Assembly (NCBI GenBank): GCA_037176705.1 | Contig: CM073887.1 | Span: 59,915,001-59,979,000, forward strand | Length of the DNA stretch: 64,000 nucleotides | Origin: Molossus alvarezi | Lineage: Eukaryota > Chordata > Mammalia > Chiroptera > Molossidae | Direction: 5' to 3' | In this document: positions 23,585 through 35,474 of the stretch, one piece after another | Layout: the number at the start of each line of letters is the position of its first letter | Position numbering within the stretch: the stretch's first letter is position 1 | Program-made: the position numbers and the translations under genes | Notes under the pieces: model-generated | Database searches by the model: none | Told to the model about the DNA's origin: nothing | What the model saw: only the letters and a program-made list of their open reading frames with translations

Positions 23585-23800
23585 GAGTGTCTCAGCATCA
23601 GCATTGATGAGATTTGGGGCCAGATCACTCTCTGGGGTGGGGTGTCTTATGCATTGTACAGTGTTTAGCAGCATCCCTAGTCTCTGCCCCCTAGATGCCA
23701 GTAGCACCTCCCCTTCCACAGTGTGACAACCAAAGTATCTCCAGACATTGCCAGATAACAATTCATCCTGGTTGAGAACCTCTAAGGTAGCCCAAATCAA
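23585..23800 (+). mobile_element. MER20 DNA transposon relic (hAT-Charlie group)
   Basis: Shows agtgtttagcagcatcccta, ccccctagatgccagtagca, ctccagacattgccagataa and ggttgagaacctct, the characteristic order of MER20. Non-autonomous, no coding content. Confidence 0.75.
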
Positions 23801-23849
23801 TTGGCAAACCTGAAGAGCCAAAGTTTGTTCAGACCAAGCTGTGTGCCAA

Positions 23850-23985
23850 GCATGGGGCTGAGCACTCTGTAACTACCATCTCAACTTGTAATCACCTCCT
23901 CTATTTTATCTGTGTGGAATGGAGGTTAGCAATGATGATGCGACTTACCCAAGGTCACACATCCAGGAAGCCACTCTCAGTGACT
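23850..23985 (-). repeat. MIR SINE
   Basis: Reverse MIR core with gcgacttacccaaggtcaca preceded by a degraded tgtgccaagcatggggctga. Confidence 0.7.
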
Positions 23986-24139
23986 CCTCATTCCCAGGCC
24001 CTTTAACTTGTTTCTCCTTCCATTTCTGAGGGCAGAGAAGCTGGGATGACACCCTCTTCTTTCTTTCTCTGCTCCCTGGAACTTCACATACAGCCAGTCA
24101 CTAATGCGGATGTCCCCCCACATCCCTAAAAAATAATCC

Positions 24140-24560
24140 ACACCCTTAAAAAAATCAATAGGCTCTAATGTGTTTTAAAACAAATCAATCAAAGTGGGGC
24201 TTCTCCCATGCTCAAGCACCATCTGTGGCTCCCCTGTTGCCCACCAGATCAACCCTCAGTCACTGGGATTGGTCTTCAAAGAACTTCACATCCACTCCTG
24301 CACCCCTCCAGCCTCCTCACACCCCCAGGCCAGGGAAAGCCATCTGCCCAGACACACCCTCAGGTTTCTTTGTGTCTGAGCCCCACCCCCTCTCCCCGCA
24401 CCTGTTGAAATCCAACCTCTCCCTGAAGTACCAGCTCAGGTGTCACATCCTTCACGTAGCCTTCTCTGGCCTCCCTTCTTCCTCTTCCAAGTAGCAAAGC
24501 TTCAATTATTTGTATCACTTCTTCTTCACCTGGAAACACTGCCCCCTCCCACCCTGGCCA
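24140..24560 (+). repeat. L2 LINE fragment
   Basis: Forward text ctgaagtaccagctcaggtg, tcacatccttcacgtagcct and ttatttgtatcacttcttct matches L2 3' sequence. Confidence 0.55.
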
Positions 24561-24644
24561 AGGGCCCAGCACTGAGTGAGGGAATATTACTGAAATGAAG
24601 AGTCCACGTTTACCACCTGCTGGGGAAGGGGACAACTTACACTT

Positions 24645-24777
24645 TTTGTGTGTTTTGTTTGTTTGTTTGTTTTTGTTTTTTTATTAATTTGATTTTGTTA
24701 CAGATGTTTCTCATTTTCCCCCATTGACACCCTCCTCTCCTACCCCCGACCCCATCCTCAGCTTTGTTGTCTGTGTT
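24645..24777 (-). mobile_element. Very short 5'-truncated young L1 3' end
   Basis: 133-bp insert with poly-T/GTTT run at its left, then gttacagatgtttctcattt and attgacaccctcctctccta, matching the 3' end of the minus-strand L1 at 61290. Exact 12-bp target duplication CAACTTACACTT at 24633-24644 and 24778-24789. Confidence 0.9.
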
Positions 24778-24789
24778 CAACTTACACTT

Positions 24790-25890
24790 GTTTTTAAATT
24801 CTCTCTTTTAAGTCCTCTGCTTCTTGAATTTGGGAAAAATAGTATTTCCAAAACTCAAATTTAGAGATCTTGAGCCTCTTCTTTCATCTTTGGTAATTCA
24901 GATAGATGGTATCTGATTCTGAAATTTCAACCCTTCACAATCTTCTGTGACTATTTTTTGCCCCATCTATGTATTATGTTTCTATTACTGAATTAATAGT
25001 TTTCTTTCAGTGGTTTTCCTTTTAAACCTTATTTATTTTACAGAAAAATTTATATCACTCTTATTATACCAATGAGACTGTGCTCTTTACTCATCAAGCC
25101 AAGTCTATCATTTAACATAAATATATAGCATAGAAAATAAATAGAAAGTGTTCCTCAATGTGCTATCTAAAATTACCAGGCTTAACAGATAAGGATACTT
25201 GTATTAGACTTTGGGAACAGCCAGAGCACATATTTTCTGTGAAGTTCAGACTTGTGAAAATTCATTCATTCAACATTTATCCCCCCCCCCCCAGCTTCAT
25301 TGAAGTACAGTTGACAAATAAAAATTATATATATTTAAGGTGTATAATGTAAGTCAACATTCATTCTCATTATTTGGGTTTCAACAGGAAGGGACATGAC
25401 ACCAAACCTCAAATAGCAGCACACCCTCTACCCCATCACAAAACCCTGTGTTAGATCCCTTTTCACTGGTAGAAATTTCCTGACTGATATGTTTCTTTAT
25501 TTTGTTTTCCCCACTTGAGTCTCCATTCCATGAGGACAGGGATTTGGTTTTTCTTTCTTTTCTGCTATATTCTCATGCTTGGAGCACACTGACCACTGGT
25601 ACAGATTTATTATGAGCTGAGCACTGCCCAGCCCTGCACCGGCTGATCCTGGGGCCCACCCTCATGGAGACCCTAGTCTCAGGTGGAGACAGAGCCAGCT
25701 AACACAGGACTTGCCTGACCAAAGATTGTGCATGGATGGATTGGAAAACCATTGCTTTCTCTGAACTGAGGTGCACAGAGCATGGAATTAGCAATAAGGA
25801 TTTGCTGGTGATGGAGAAGTCTGGAGGCTCCATTGGTAGTTACGAATAGAGTCAGCACTTACCTAGCACTTACTGTGTGCTTCTTATACT
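24790..25890. other. Intergenic DNA with a small L1 piece
   Basis: Mostly unique. A C10-12 run starts at 25279 followed by agcttcattgaagtacagtt and ggtgtataatgtaagtcaac, a short antisense L1 3' fragment (25285-25350). No exon-like signal. Confidence 0.5.
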
Positions 25891-25895
25891 TTGAA

Positions 25896-26118
25896 GCAGG
25901 GTTTCTCATTCTCAGCACTGTTGACATCTGGGGCAGGGTTACAATCTGTTGTGGGAAACTGTCTGTGCATTATAGGGTGTTTAGCAGCATCCCTGGCCTC
26001 TACCCACTAGATGCCCATAGCCCCCCCTCCATCCCCAGGTATGATGACCTAACCTGTCTCCAGACATTGCCCAAGGCCCCCTGGGGGGGGCAGAATTGCC
26101 TTAGGTGAGAACCGCTGT
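25896..26118 (+). mobile_element. MER20 DNA transposon relic (second copy)
   Basis: Contains gtttagcagcatccctggcc, tctacccactagatgcccat, gtctccagacattgcccaag and ggtgagaaccgctgt. More complete at the left than the copy at 23585. Confidence 0.78.
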
Positions 26119-26119
26119 A

Positions 26120-27409
26120 AAGCATTACAGCAACCTTCTGAGGTTCACAGTGAGTCTGTGATGGAGTCATTTGAACCCTCTGTTTCCAGAGTCCACACTC
26201 TAACCACTGTGCAACATGGCTTTGCATTTGGCCTTGGCCCCCAGGCTCTGTCCTCTGAGAATCCAGCACTGCTCTGGACCTGCTTCACCTCTCAGACCCC
26301 CTCCATCAAGCTAACCAGACTCGAGGTCAGACCTCCCACCTGTTTGGCTCACCAGTCAGGCACTAAGTCTAACTGCATCCAGAATTTATTTTTGATAAAT
26401 CAAAAGACTTTGAAATAGCCATCCTGGGGACAATACCTGCACTTCCTTTCTTTAGTTTCGTTATGGTTTACTACAGTTTTAACTTTTGAACTCATTGTTT
26501 TTGCATAGCTTTAGGGCTCTCAGTGTCTGACCTGGTCCCTGCCTGAACCTGGACAGTCACACCTCTCCTTGAGCCTGCAACTTGTGCCTCGGTTTCCCAG
26601 GTGGGCCTGCAATAAAGTTGGAGTCTTTGTTCTCTCTAGTCTCCTGTGCGCCCCCCTACCCCACTTGGACAGGTATTTCCTGGGCATCTGGTTTGCTGGG
26701 CCCTGAGGAGATGGTAGGGAGTCAGAGGCCAGCTGTGAGTCCTCCCATCTGTCTGCCCACTTACCCAGCCACTCACCCACTGATCCAAGAATGGTATCTC
26801 TGTATCATATCCGCAGGTGGGGTTGACCCTGTCTGGACACATCTGGAACAAATGGGCTGGCCAAAGACAACAGTAGAATCAAGGGAGTGTCGAGGTGGCT
26901 GGCATTGGATGGGTGGGGTTGGAGGAGCAGAACCAGAGTCTGGGGCTGCTTGTTGAGGCCAGAGGTCTTCCTGGAAGGAAGAGCCGCAGAGCCCCAGGCA
27001 GACCCACGATCTAGAGGGAGCAGAAAGGTTGGCTCCCAAAGGTCTGAAGATTTCTGGTGGCCTCAGAGGAGGCTTCTGGGGGTCCCTGGGGAGTCAGGGG
27101 TGCTGGCTTAGGGACCCCTGTCCAAGCTTGGGAATAGGCCCTGAAGGGGGGGCCATGAGGAGTGTTGGTATGGGACGAGGGTGTTAAGGGAGGATGGGTG
27201 GAGGAGGGTCTGGGTGCTAATGGGAGACAGATAGGAGCAGTGGGAAGGAGCCTGAGCATTTGTGGTTTCTGGTTGTCTTATTCTTTGGACGTCCGCCCGT
27301 CTCTTTCGCTGTCTCTCTTTGTTTTCTCTCCATCTCTCTCTCCAACTCAGTCCCTGCGTCTTTCCCTTTCTGTCTGTCCATGCCTCCCTGGCTGTCTCTC
27401 ATTCTCTCA
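26120..27409. other. Unique DNA upstream of the CpG-rich block
   Basis: No repeat of note and no recognisable coding exon. It ends in a pyrimidine-rich stretch (27290-27415) directly before the GC-rich block. Confidence 0.5.
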
Positions 27410-27640
27410 GTCTTTGGGCCGGGCGCCTAGGTCCCCGCCCAGAGGCCCGCAAGGCTGGGGGCGGGCCGGGGGCGGGCCTCGCAGTGCGGTCGGGCCGGGT
27501 TAAAGGGCCGGGCCGCGGGAGGGCGCGGTCAGAACCGAGGTGGCGGCGCAGGTGGATACGGATTGAGGGCCTGAGGCCGAGACCCAAGGGGTAAGTGCAG
27601 CCGGAAGGGGGTGCATAACCCGAGCGCTCCCTGTGCTGGA
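27410..27640 (+). promoter_or_regulatory. CYP4F22: CpG-rich candidate promoter of CYP4F22
   Basis: A short CpG-dense block in otherwise CpG-poor DNA. It has two Sp1-type boxes close together (gggggcgggccgggggcggg near 27456-27476), gccccgcccag-like text before them, and no clear TATA box. It lies about 10.7 kb upstream of the ATG exon on the same strand. Which gene it drives is inference from position. Confidence 0.55.
27500..27590 (+). other. CYP4F22: Candidate non-coding first exon of CYP4F22
   Basis: The CpG block ends in the strong donor cccaaggg|gtaagtgcag with GT at 27591. Joined to the acceptor at 38260 it would place the ATG one base into the next exon, in good initiation context (purine at -3). 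The 5' limit is a guess. Human CYP4F22 also has 5' UTR exons far upstream of the ATG, which fits. Confidence 0.45.
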
Positions 27641-28616
27641 ACCCGAGAAGCACCGTCTCCCGGGCTGACAGGACAGTTGCGAGGGTTTGCACGCGGCGGC
27701 CTCGCGGATCCCCAGGATCGGGCCGCGTGTCTGGGACACTCAGGTTGTGGGGATATGGCTGTGTCCTAGACGGTAGCTACGTTTGAGCGGGGATTTTTTC
27801 TGTGCACGCCAAGGAGTCCTGGGTGTACCCTTTCTGGATGTCCACGGTGGGCAGGGTCCTCAAGAAGATCCCCCCCCTCCCCAAAAACAGGACATCTCAG
27901 ACGGATACAAGCCTTGCCCTGTGACGCCGCCTTAGGGCTAATTGAGGTCAGTGGGATTTCATTGTCTTAATCGGGAGGCTGTGTGTCCCACCGACAAACT
28001 TTATGCTCTGCTCCTGCTGCCTTCGGGTCCCTCTACAGCACCACCGAGTGCCTTTCTATGAAAACAGGATGCCCTCCTGGGCTCCCATCTGTCATTCTCT
28101 TTGTTGGCTGTGAGGGTTGTGTGAGGTCCTGCAGCTGACCTTAGCTGATGTTTGTTGGATGCTGGCGACAGGATGCTCTCTGGTGTCCCAGGGGCCAGGC
28201 TCTCACCGCTTGGATCAGCAGGTAGCTAGCTGTTCTGAACCATGCAAGGCAGCTGAGGTCCACCAGCTGGGGACTATCAGGCTGGTGGTAGGAAGAAGAC
28301 AGGGAAACAGTGGGTAAGCTGGGATTTAAACAAACCAGCCTTGTATGACCCCAACATCCTGGGCACTTTCCAATGGCCCCAGCCTCTCTGTATAGCCTAG
28401 CTTGGGTTTCTAAGTGGTAACATTAGCTCTGGGCTCATGGCCGGTGGTGACCTGGGTTGGTATCTGCAGAGAGGCTTGGATGTCTCAGGAGTCATTCACA
28501 AAATAGGACCCTCTCTCTCCTTTCTAGCAAGCCTTGAGCCCTATTCTACTAATCTAAGGTGGCCAGGTACAATACTGAATATGATGGTAGCACTAAGAGC
28601 AATGAGAGGTACCTTT
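27641..28616. other. Putative CYP4F22 intron 1, first part
   Basis: GC content falls away from the CpG block. No repeat or coding exon recognised. Confidence 0.4.
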
Positions 28617-28863
28617 TTTTTTTTTTAATCCTCACCTGAGGACATTTTTTCATTTTTGTTCAGGTAGAGTGGGAGGGAGAGGGAGGAAGAAAGAGAGAGA
28701 AACATCAACGTGAAAGGGACACATCGAGTGGTCGCCTCCTGCATGACTCCAACTGGGGCCAGGGACAAACTGCAACCGAGGTACGTGCCCTTAGAGGAAA
28801 CCGAACCCGGGTCTCTCTGGACCGCAGGCCAACGCTCTAACCGCTGAGCCAAACCAACCAAGG
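28617..28863 (-). mobile_element. VES-type SINE
   Basis: Flanks ATGAGAGGTACCTTT (28602) and GTGAGAGGTACCTTT (28864). Tail aatcctcacctgaggacatt. Confidence 0.93.
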
Positions 28864-28879
28864 GTGAGAGGTACCTTTG

Positions 28880-29045
28880 ATCAATGGCTTACTGTGTGTC
28901 AAGCACTGAGCTGAGCACATTAAAATGCTGTTTTGTCATAATAGCTTTATTGAGGCAGTTAATATGGTTTCTGTCTTGCTGAGGAAGAAATTGAGGCTCA
29001 GAGTGGTATAGTCACTCATCTGAGGTCACACAGCAGATGTTTATA
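28880..29045 (-). repeat. MIR-like SINE
   Basis: tgtgtcaagcactgagctga, gaaattgaggctcagagtgg and tgaggtcacacagcagatgt give the reverse MIR order. Confidence 0.7.
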
Positions 29046-29820
29046 GAATCCTTTCTGGGTCTCACATCTAAGCATGGACACACTTGCTCCAGACGGTGTT
29101 CAGAGACCATTGCAGCCCTGGAATGATCTAGGTTACTACTGGTGGTTTTAAAACTTATTTTCCTGCCAGGATCTCCTACAATATGCCCAAGCTTCAGTGA
29201 GACCCCCCCCTTCCCCATGCTGATTTGTCAACTTGGTCTTGCCCTCAGTACTGACCCTGAAGTCCTTTCTCAGAACCTCAGAAATCTGGGGTAAGCTTCC
29301 TCTCAGTCAGGCCTTCTGGGGCCTGGCACTTTGGGAGAGTATGAATCTTGGGTGGGGCAGCCCTTTGGCATATAGGGGTTCAAGGAGGTGCCATGAGCCA
29401 CGACGAAGGAGTGGAGAGCAGAGCTGGGATGTGGGGCTGTGGGATCCGTGCTTGGCTGTCAGGCTTCTAGGGAGCCCCAGCACCTGTGGTTCAAGGAAAG
29501 GCAGATAGGTGGTTTCTGGCAGGTCAGGGTTTCTGTCCTGAATTCCTTCTTAGGAGCCCACACACCTTGTATGACAAGTCCCCGGCTGGTGGCTGGGCTA
29601 ACCTGACAAACCAGAGCTCCATGGGCGTGGGCCTTGGAGCCACTGACACCTCCATCTCTAGATAACTTGGGGCCTTAGCAGAGCAGGTGGGGCTACCTCT
29701 GCCAGGGTAGGGCTGCTGGGTGCCCTACCTGGTATCTGGGATGATCTTGGGGGCTGGTGCAGAGAATAGTGGGCGTGGCAGCCTCCTACAGCATCCGAAG
29801 TGTCAACTTTGAGTTTCTCT
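29046..29820. other. Intronic unique DNA
   Basis: GC-rich unique sequence in putative intron 1. No exon or repeat assigned. Confidence 0.45.
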
Positions 29821-29829
29821 CACTCCTAT

Positions 29830-30075
29830 AAAATACTAAAAGTAGAAATAGGAATAATAGCTAAAATGTTGCATGCTATCTACTAAGCCTCATCTCACTG
29901 AAGTGTCCTAAACAACCTTAACAGGTAGGTCCTGCTATTAGTAATTCATTTTCCAGATTGCTAAGTGGAAGCTGAGATTGGGGACTCGATTCACTCAAGG
30001 CTGCTTTATTGAGGAGAGTCATGATTCGAATCCAGGCTTGTTTGAGTCAAAACCTCACATTTTAAGGGATGATAC
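29830..30075 (-). repeat. MIR-like fragment
   Basis: Degraded reverse MIR text: cctcatctcactgaagtgtc, ctaagtggaagctgagattg, atgattcgaatccaggcttg. Confidence 0.5.
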
Positions 30076-30303
30076 CATGCCCAAACAGCTTTTCATTTAT
30101 TTAAGTTGAAGTGTAATATATGTACAGGAAAGTGCATATTCCAGAACTGGACAGACAGTTCGAGGGTTTTTGCAAATTGAACCCACACTTGTCACCAGAC
30201 CCAGATCAAGAGAGGGAAAATTGCCTGTGCCCCAGAATATTCCCCTCCCTACCAATCAAAGCATCTTAACTCATTCTTCATTAATTTCAACTAATTAATT
30301 TTT

Positions 30304-30551
30304 TTTTTATCCTCACCCGAGGACATTTTTTGCATTTATCTTCAGATAGAGTGGAAGGGAGAGAGGGAGGAAGAGAGATAGAGAAATATCAATGTGAGAG
30401 AGACACATCGACTGGTTGCCACCCACGCAATCCCAACCGGGGCTGGGGACAAACTACAACCAAGGTACATGCCCTTAGCGGGGACTGAACCCAGGACTCT
30501 CTCTCTGGTCCATGGGTTGACACTCAACTGCTGAGCCAAACCGGCCAGGGC
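30304..30551 (-). mobile_element. VES-type SINE
   Basis: Target TTCAACTAATTAATTTTT (30285) recurs as CTCAACTAATTAATTTTT right after the head (30551). Confidence 0.93.
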
Positions 30552-30800
30552 TCAACTAATTAATTTTTAAATCGGCTTTATTTTCTAGAGAAGTTTTAGA
30601 TTTACAGAAAAATACACAAAAAGTATAGAATTTCAACACACCCTTTCAACTCCCTACAATTTTCTGTTATTAACACCTTGCATTAGTGTGGTGTGTTTGT
30701 TACAATTGATAAACCAATATAGACACATTATTATCAACTACAGTCCATAGTTTACATTAGAGGCCATTCTCTGGGTTGTACAGTCAACTTATTAATTTTA
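30552..30800 (-). mobile_element. Old L1 3' fragment
   Basis: agaagttttagatttacaga, tgtggtgtgtttgttacaat and agtccatagtttacattaga are antisense L1 3' UTR phrases. Confidence 0.7.
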
Positions 30801-30820
30801 TTTTTTAAAAAACTAAAACA

Positions 30821-31040
30821 GCCCTGGCCAGTTTGGTTCAGTGGTTAGAGCATCAGCCTGCGGTCCAGAGAGACCTGGGTTCGGTTCCTGCTAAGGGCAT
30901 GTACCTCGGTTGCAGTTTGTCCCTGGCCCTGGTTGGGTCGTGCGGGTGGCAGCCACTCGATGTGTCCCTTTCACGTTGATGTTTCTCTCTCTCTCTTCCT
31001 CTCTCTCCCTCCCACTCTATCTGAACAACAACAACAAAAA
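30821..31040 (+). mobile_element. VES-type SINE
   Basis: Head gccctggccagtttggttca, tail tctatctgaacaacaacaac. Lacks the usual gtcctcgggtgaggat end. Confidence 0.9.
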
Positions 31041-31169
31041 AGTCCCAAAAAATGAAGAGGGAAAGTTAAGTCTTCCTTCCACCCCGCCCTCTGTTCTTCC
31101 AGGCCCTTCCAGAGTAGCCGCCATGAGAAATTCATGAGTCCTCAAAACACTTTTTGTATTTTCTTTTGC

Positions 31170-31765
31170 CTTAAAAAATTGAGGCAAAAATTCAGTTAAT
31201 ATGAAATAACTATTTTAAAGTGAACAATTCAGTGGCATTTAGTACATTCACCACCTCTGTTTCATTCTAAAACATGTCCATCTCTCCAAAAGGAGACCCT
31301 GTCTCCATTAGCAGTCAGTCCCCATTCCCTCCCGCAGGCCCTGGCAACCACTAATTTGCTTTCTGTCTCTGTGGATTTGCCTGTTCTGGACATTTCATAT
31401 AAATGGAATCATACAACATGTGACCTTTTGTGTCTGGCTTCTTTTACTCAGCGTGATGTTTTCAAGGTTCACCCATATTGTACCATGTACCTGAGCTTCA
31501 TTCCATTTCATGGCTGAATAATATTTCATTGTATAGATGGACCACATGATATTTATCCATTAATGAGTGGAGGGCCATTTGGGTTGTTTCCACCTTTTGG
31601 CAATTGTGAATAGTGCTGCTATAAATATTTGTAGACAGTATTCGTTTGAGTCCCAGTTTTCCATTCTTTTGTGTATATGCCTAGGAGTGGAATTGCTGGG
31701 TCATGTGGTAATTTGATATCTAACATTTTGAAGAACCCACAGTGGCTGCACCATCTCAAAACTTT
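31170..31765 (-). mobile_element. Old L1 fragment
   Basis: Antisense L1 text: ttaaagtgaacaattcagtg, gacatttcatataaatggaa, ggctgaataatatttcattg, ggagtggaattgctgggtca. Confidence 0.88.
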
Positions 31766-32156
31766 TTGTAGCACTTCCTTTTAGGGGGTTAGACAGGAGT
31801 GCTCTTGTTTGGGGGGGCAGAGGTAACCCCGCTGGAGAAAGTAGACAGCTTCGTCAACGCAGCCATTTATTGAGCCCCTTCCCTGAGCAGCAGTTGGACT
31901 TCTTGCTATTATTCCCATTTTCTAGATGAGAAGACAGGCTCCCAGGTGAGAGCCAGTTGGGACCCACAGCATGTGCTCTTTCTGCCAGGAGCGGAGCTGG
32001 TGTGTCCCGGGAAAGGCTATGGCCCACACCTGGCTTATGGGGGTGGTGAGGTGGGCACAGGGCTTCAGAACTTTCCTCCCTGGCCCTCCCTATGCACTCA
32101 CCTCCCCATGTGCCCACTCACCTGTGGGGCAGGCACAGGGCTTCACTCATTCTTTT

Positions 32157-32398
32157 TTTTTTTTTTTTTATCCTCACTCGAGGACATTTTTGCATTTATC
32201 TTCAGATAGAGTGGGAGGGAGGAAGAGAGAGAGAAACATCAATGTGAGAGAGACACATTGACTTGTTGCCACCCACACAACCCCATCCTGGGCTGGGGAC
32301 AAACTGAAACTGAGGTACAGTGCCCTTAGTGGGAAACGAACCTGGGTCTCTCTGGTCCGTAGGCTGGTGCTCTAACCGCTGAGCCAAACCGACCAGGG
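32157..32398 (-). mobile_element. VES-type SINE
   Basis: Exact 16-bp target duplication CTTCACTCATTCTTTT at 32141-32156 and 32399-32414. Confidence 0.95.
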
Positions 32399-32599
32399 CT
32401 TCACTCATTCTTTTCTCTGACTTCTCCATGGACTCACCAACCCAGAGCAGGGACCCCTTTTCCAGGGCCGGAACTTTCTTTTGTTCCAATTTTTTTTCCC
32501 ATTTCAATCCTTCAGAAAGGCATTTTCTCTGTTGAGATATCAGCTGGGATTTCCCTGGGTGGGGGTGGAGCTCTTACTGTGACTCCACTCAGAAGTCTC

Positions 32600-33770
32600 C
32601 CAACTCCCTCTGAGGGCTCCTGGGCAGATGAAAGGAATGACTGCAAAAGCCAGTACATACAGCATGTGCTCAATGATTTTTTAGAGAGCAAGGGACAAGA
32701 AGTGGCTGATGGTGGTGGAAAATGGACTGTTGAGGCAGAGCTGGATCTGGAGGAGGAGTAGGAGCTGCCATGGGCTGAGCTGGGGAAAAGGCATGACGGG
32801 TGGAGGGAACAGCATGTGCAAAGGCTCTGAGGTAGGACTGAACTTGGCCTGTGGTTGGAGTGGCTGGAGTTGAGTGAGTGAGGGGGAGAGCGATGGGAGA
32901 CAGGGTCGGAGGGGTCAGCAGGGGTCAAGCCACACAAGACATTGTGGTCCATGGAAAGGACTCTAAATTGTGTTCAGAAAGTAATGGGAAGCCACAGGAG
33001 GATTCTGGGCTGGGGAAGGTCATGATCTGATTTCATTTTAGGAAGATCCTTCTAGCTGCTGTGTAGAAAATGGACTGCTAGGACAGGGACGGGGGCAGGA
33101 CAGAACTGATAAGACCAGTGGGATCACTGCAGTGGCAGCCTGACATGGAGAGATGATGAGGATGGAGAGAAATGAACAGATGTGAAAGATGTTTAGGGCA
33201 GGCAACAGGTTAGATATGGGGAGAAAGGAGGTAAGGTAAATCTGAGGGTCTGGGGATGCCTCTGGGGGTTACCCAGAAGGTGGCTGGACCTGTCAGAGGG
33301 GTATGCAGAGCTGGACACCAAGATATGGGAGGCACCTCAGAGATGAGGCCACAGAAGCCATGGGAGGAGGTGAAATCTCCAGGAGGTGTATACAGAGGGA
33401 GAGGATGAGATGACACAGGGCCAAGCTCTGAGGAACTCCAACATTTACAAATTGGGTGAAGAGGGGTCCAAAACAGACTGAGAAAAGGGTCCGTATGGCT
33501 AATGTGGAGGATGGGCAAGGATCAGCTCCTGAAGGGCTTTGGATGCCAGGCTGAGGGCAGTGGGGAGCCATGGAAGACATCAGAGCAGTAGAGTGTCAGA
33601 CCTTCAGAAAGGTGACTGTGGTGGCTGAGATGAAATCCAGACTGCAGCCAAGTTACCCAGGGGTTAGAGGTGATCCATGTGGGCCCTTGTTTGTTGAATA
33701 TGTTGACTTTCCCCAGGAGTCTTGGGCCTGCCAGATGGTTACTAACCACTGCCACATGCAGGAAAGTTCA
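32600..33770 (-). repeat. L2 LINE fragments
   Basis: The text agtaatgggaagccacagga, aggtcatgatctgatttcat, tccttctagctgctgtgtag and aggaactccaacatttacaa is the reverse complement of L2 (compare the plus-strand copy at 20457). No frame survives. Confidence 0.75.
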
Positions 33771-33888
33771 CACTGGGGTGGACCTGGAGATCATCTTTTA
33801 CAGCCAACCCAGTTTCAGATGGGAAACTGAAGCCCAGTGCACACAGCCAATCAATGGAGGAGTCAGGATTAGAACCCAGCTGCTTATG

Positions 33889-33890
<2 letters not shown>

Positions 33891-33935
<45 letters not shown>

Positions 33936-33952
33936 CGTGCGCGCCCGCATTT
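33891..33952. repeat. (GT)n microsatellite
   Basis: About 21 uninterrupted GT units to 33932, then an alternating gcgtgcgcgcccgc end. Confidence 0.97.
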
Positions 33953-34077
33953 AGTAAGAAAGCCCTCTTGATTTACATTTTTCACTTCACTTGGGGCTCA
34001 GCATGGATACCCCTCCCCAGAGAGGCCCTTCTGGACCACTTCGTCTAATAGGATTGCTCTCTATCCTCTTATTCTGT

Positions 34078-34510
34078 GTATTAGTGCCCTGGGGCTTCTG
34101 TGACAAATGACCATGAACTGAATATAACCCCACCCACCCTCACACACACCCCCCAAAACAAAATTTTCTTGGCTTACAGTCCAGAAGTCTGAAATGCAGG
34201 TGTCAGCAAGGCCGCACTGCCTCTGAAGGCTCTAGGGCAGGATCCTTCCTGCCTCTTCTAGCTTCTGGTGGCCCCAGGCATCCCTTGGCCATATCACTCC
34301 AATCTGCGTCCATCTTCATATGGCCTTCTCCTCCTCCATGTGTCAAGTCTCCCTCTCCCTCTCTCTTCAGGGACACTTGTGATTCTAATTAGGATCTACC
34401 TGGATAATATTCCATCTCAAGGTCCTTAATCCCATCTACAATGATTTTTCCATATAAAGTCATATTCCCAGGTTCTAAGGATTAGGATATGGTGTTTTTG
34501 GGGAGAGTAA
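34078..34510. repeat. Old interspersed repeat, LTR-like
   Basis: Begins tattagtgccctggggcttc and continues gtccagaagtctgaaatgca, tggccttctcctcctccatg, aggttctaaggattaggata. The same order occurs at 52045-52400, so it is a dispersed family; I cannot name it with certainty. Confidence 0.6.
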
Positions 34511-34574
34511 TATACAGCCCCCCTCAACCCCCACTTTACCTCCTTCATGAAACATAGCTTTTAAAATATATATA

Positions 34575-34819
34575 TTTTTTTATCCTCACCTGAGGACATT
34601 TTTTCATTTTTGTTTAGATAAAGTGAGAGGGAGAGAGGAAGAGAGAGAGAGAGAGAAACATCGACGTGAAAAGGACACATCGAGTGACTACCTCCCTCAC
34701 AACCCAACCAAGGCCGGGGACAAACTGCAACCGAGGTACGTGCCCTTATTGGGAACCGAACCCGGGTCTCTCTGGTCTGCGGGCCGACGCTCTAACTGCT
34801 GAGCCAAACCGGTCAGGGC
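34575..34819 (-). mobile_element. VES-type SINE
   Basis: Tail ttatcctcacctgaggacat to head gccaaaccggtcagggc. A second SINE abuts it directly. Confidence 0.9.
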
Positions 34820-34825
34820 TAAACT

Positions 34826-34996
34826 GTTTTTCTTTATTGATGTTACAGAGGAAGGGAGAGACGGGGAGAGAGATAGAAACATCTATGAGAGATAACATCA
34901 ATTGGCCACCTCCAGCATGCCCCCCGCTGGGGAATCGAACTGGCAACCTCTTGGTGCATGGGTAGATGCTCAACCACTGAGCTACACCTGCCAGGC
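34826..34996 (-). mobile_element. Second-type tRNA-derived SINE
   Basis: Reverse copy: tctttattgatgttacagag, ccccccgctggggaatcgaa, head ctacacctgccaggc. Starts within 7 bases of the previous element. Confidence 0.85.
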
Positions 34997-35474
34997 AAAA
35001 TGTAACTTTTATATGGTGTTTTATCATGTCTATTGGTGGCCCCTGAGGACCAGGGCCATGTCTGTTCTGCTCACCATTATATCCTGAGGGCTCAGAACAG
35101 TGACACACATAGCAGGGACTCAAAAATGATCTGCCAGTGGAATGCTGGAGAAATGCCCACTGAGCACTTGGCAAAGGGCCTGGCATGTGAAAGCATTTAG
35201 AGGAAGGTCACAATTCATAGTAGTAATCATTAGCTGGCTTCCTGGCTTCTCCACTGGGAACAATAATCATCCACCCTTAAATTTATAAAGAAACAAATAC
35301 CCATGGCTACTTCCCGTCAAGAGTGTCACCTGGATCTGGCAGCCCAATTGCACATCAGCATCCATGATGCAGAACATCTGCTGAGACTTGTGTTTCATAT
35401 CGAGAGGTTGCCTACTCCCCACCTCTACCCCTATCTGGACATTTTAAAGGGCAGATCACTATATCAGGCAGTCT

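Noticed and set aside
1..27400. A second cellular gene (for example a neighbour such as PGLYRP2 known near CYP4F22 in human)
   Set aside because: No exon with a recognisable peptide and matching splice sites was found upstream in this window.
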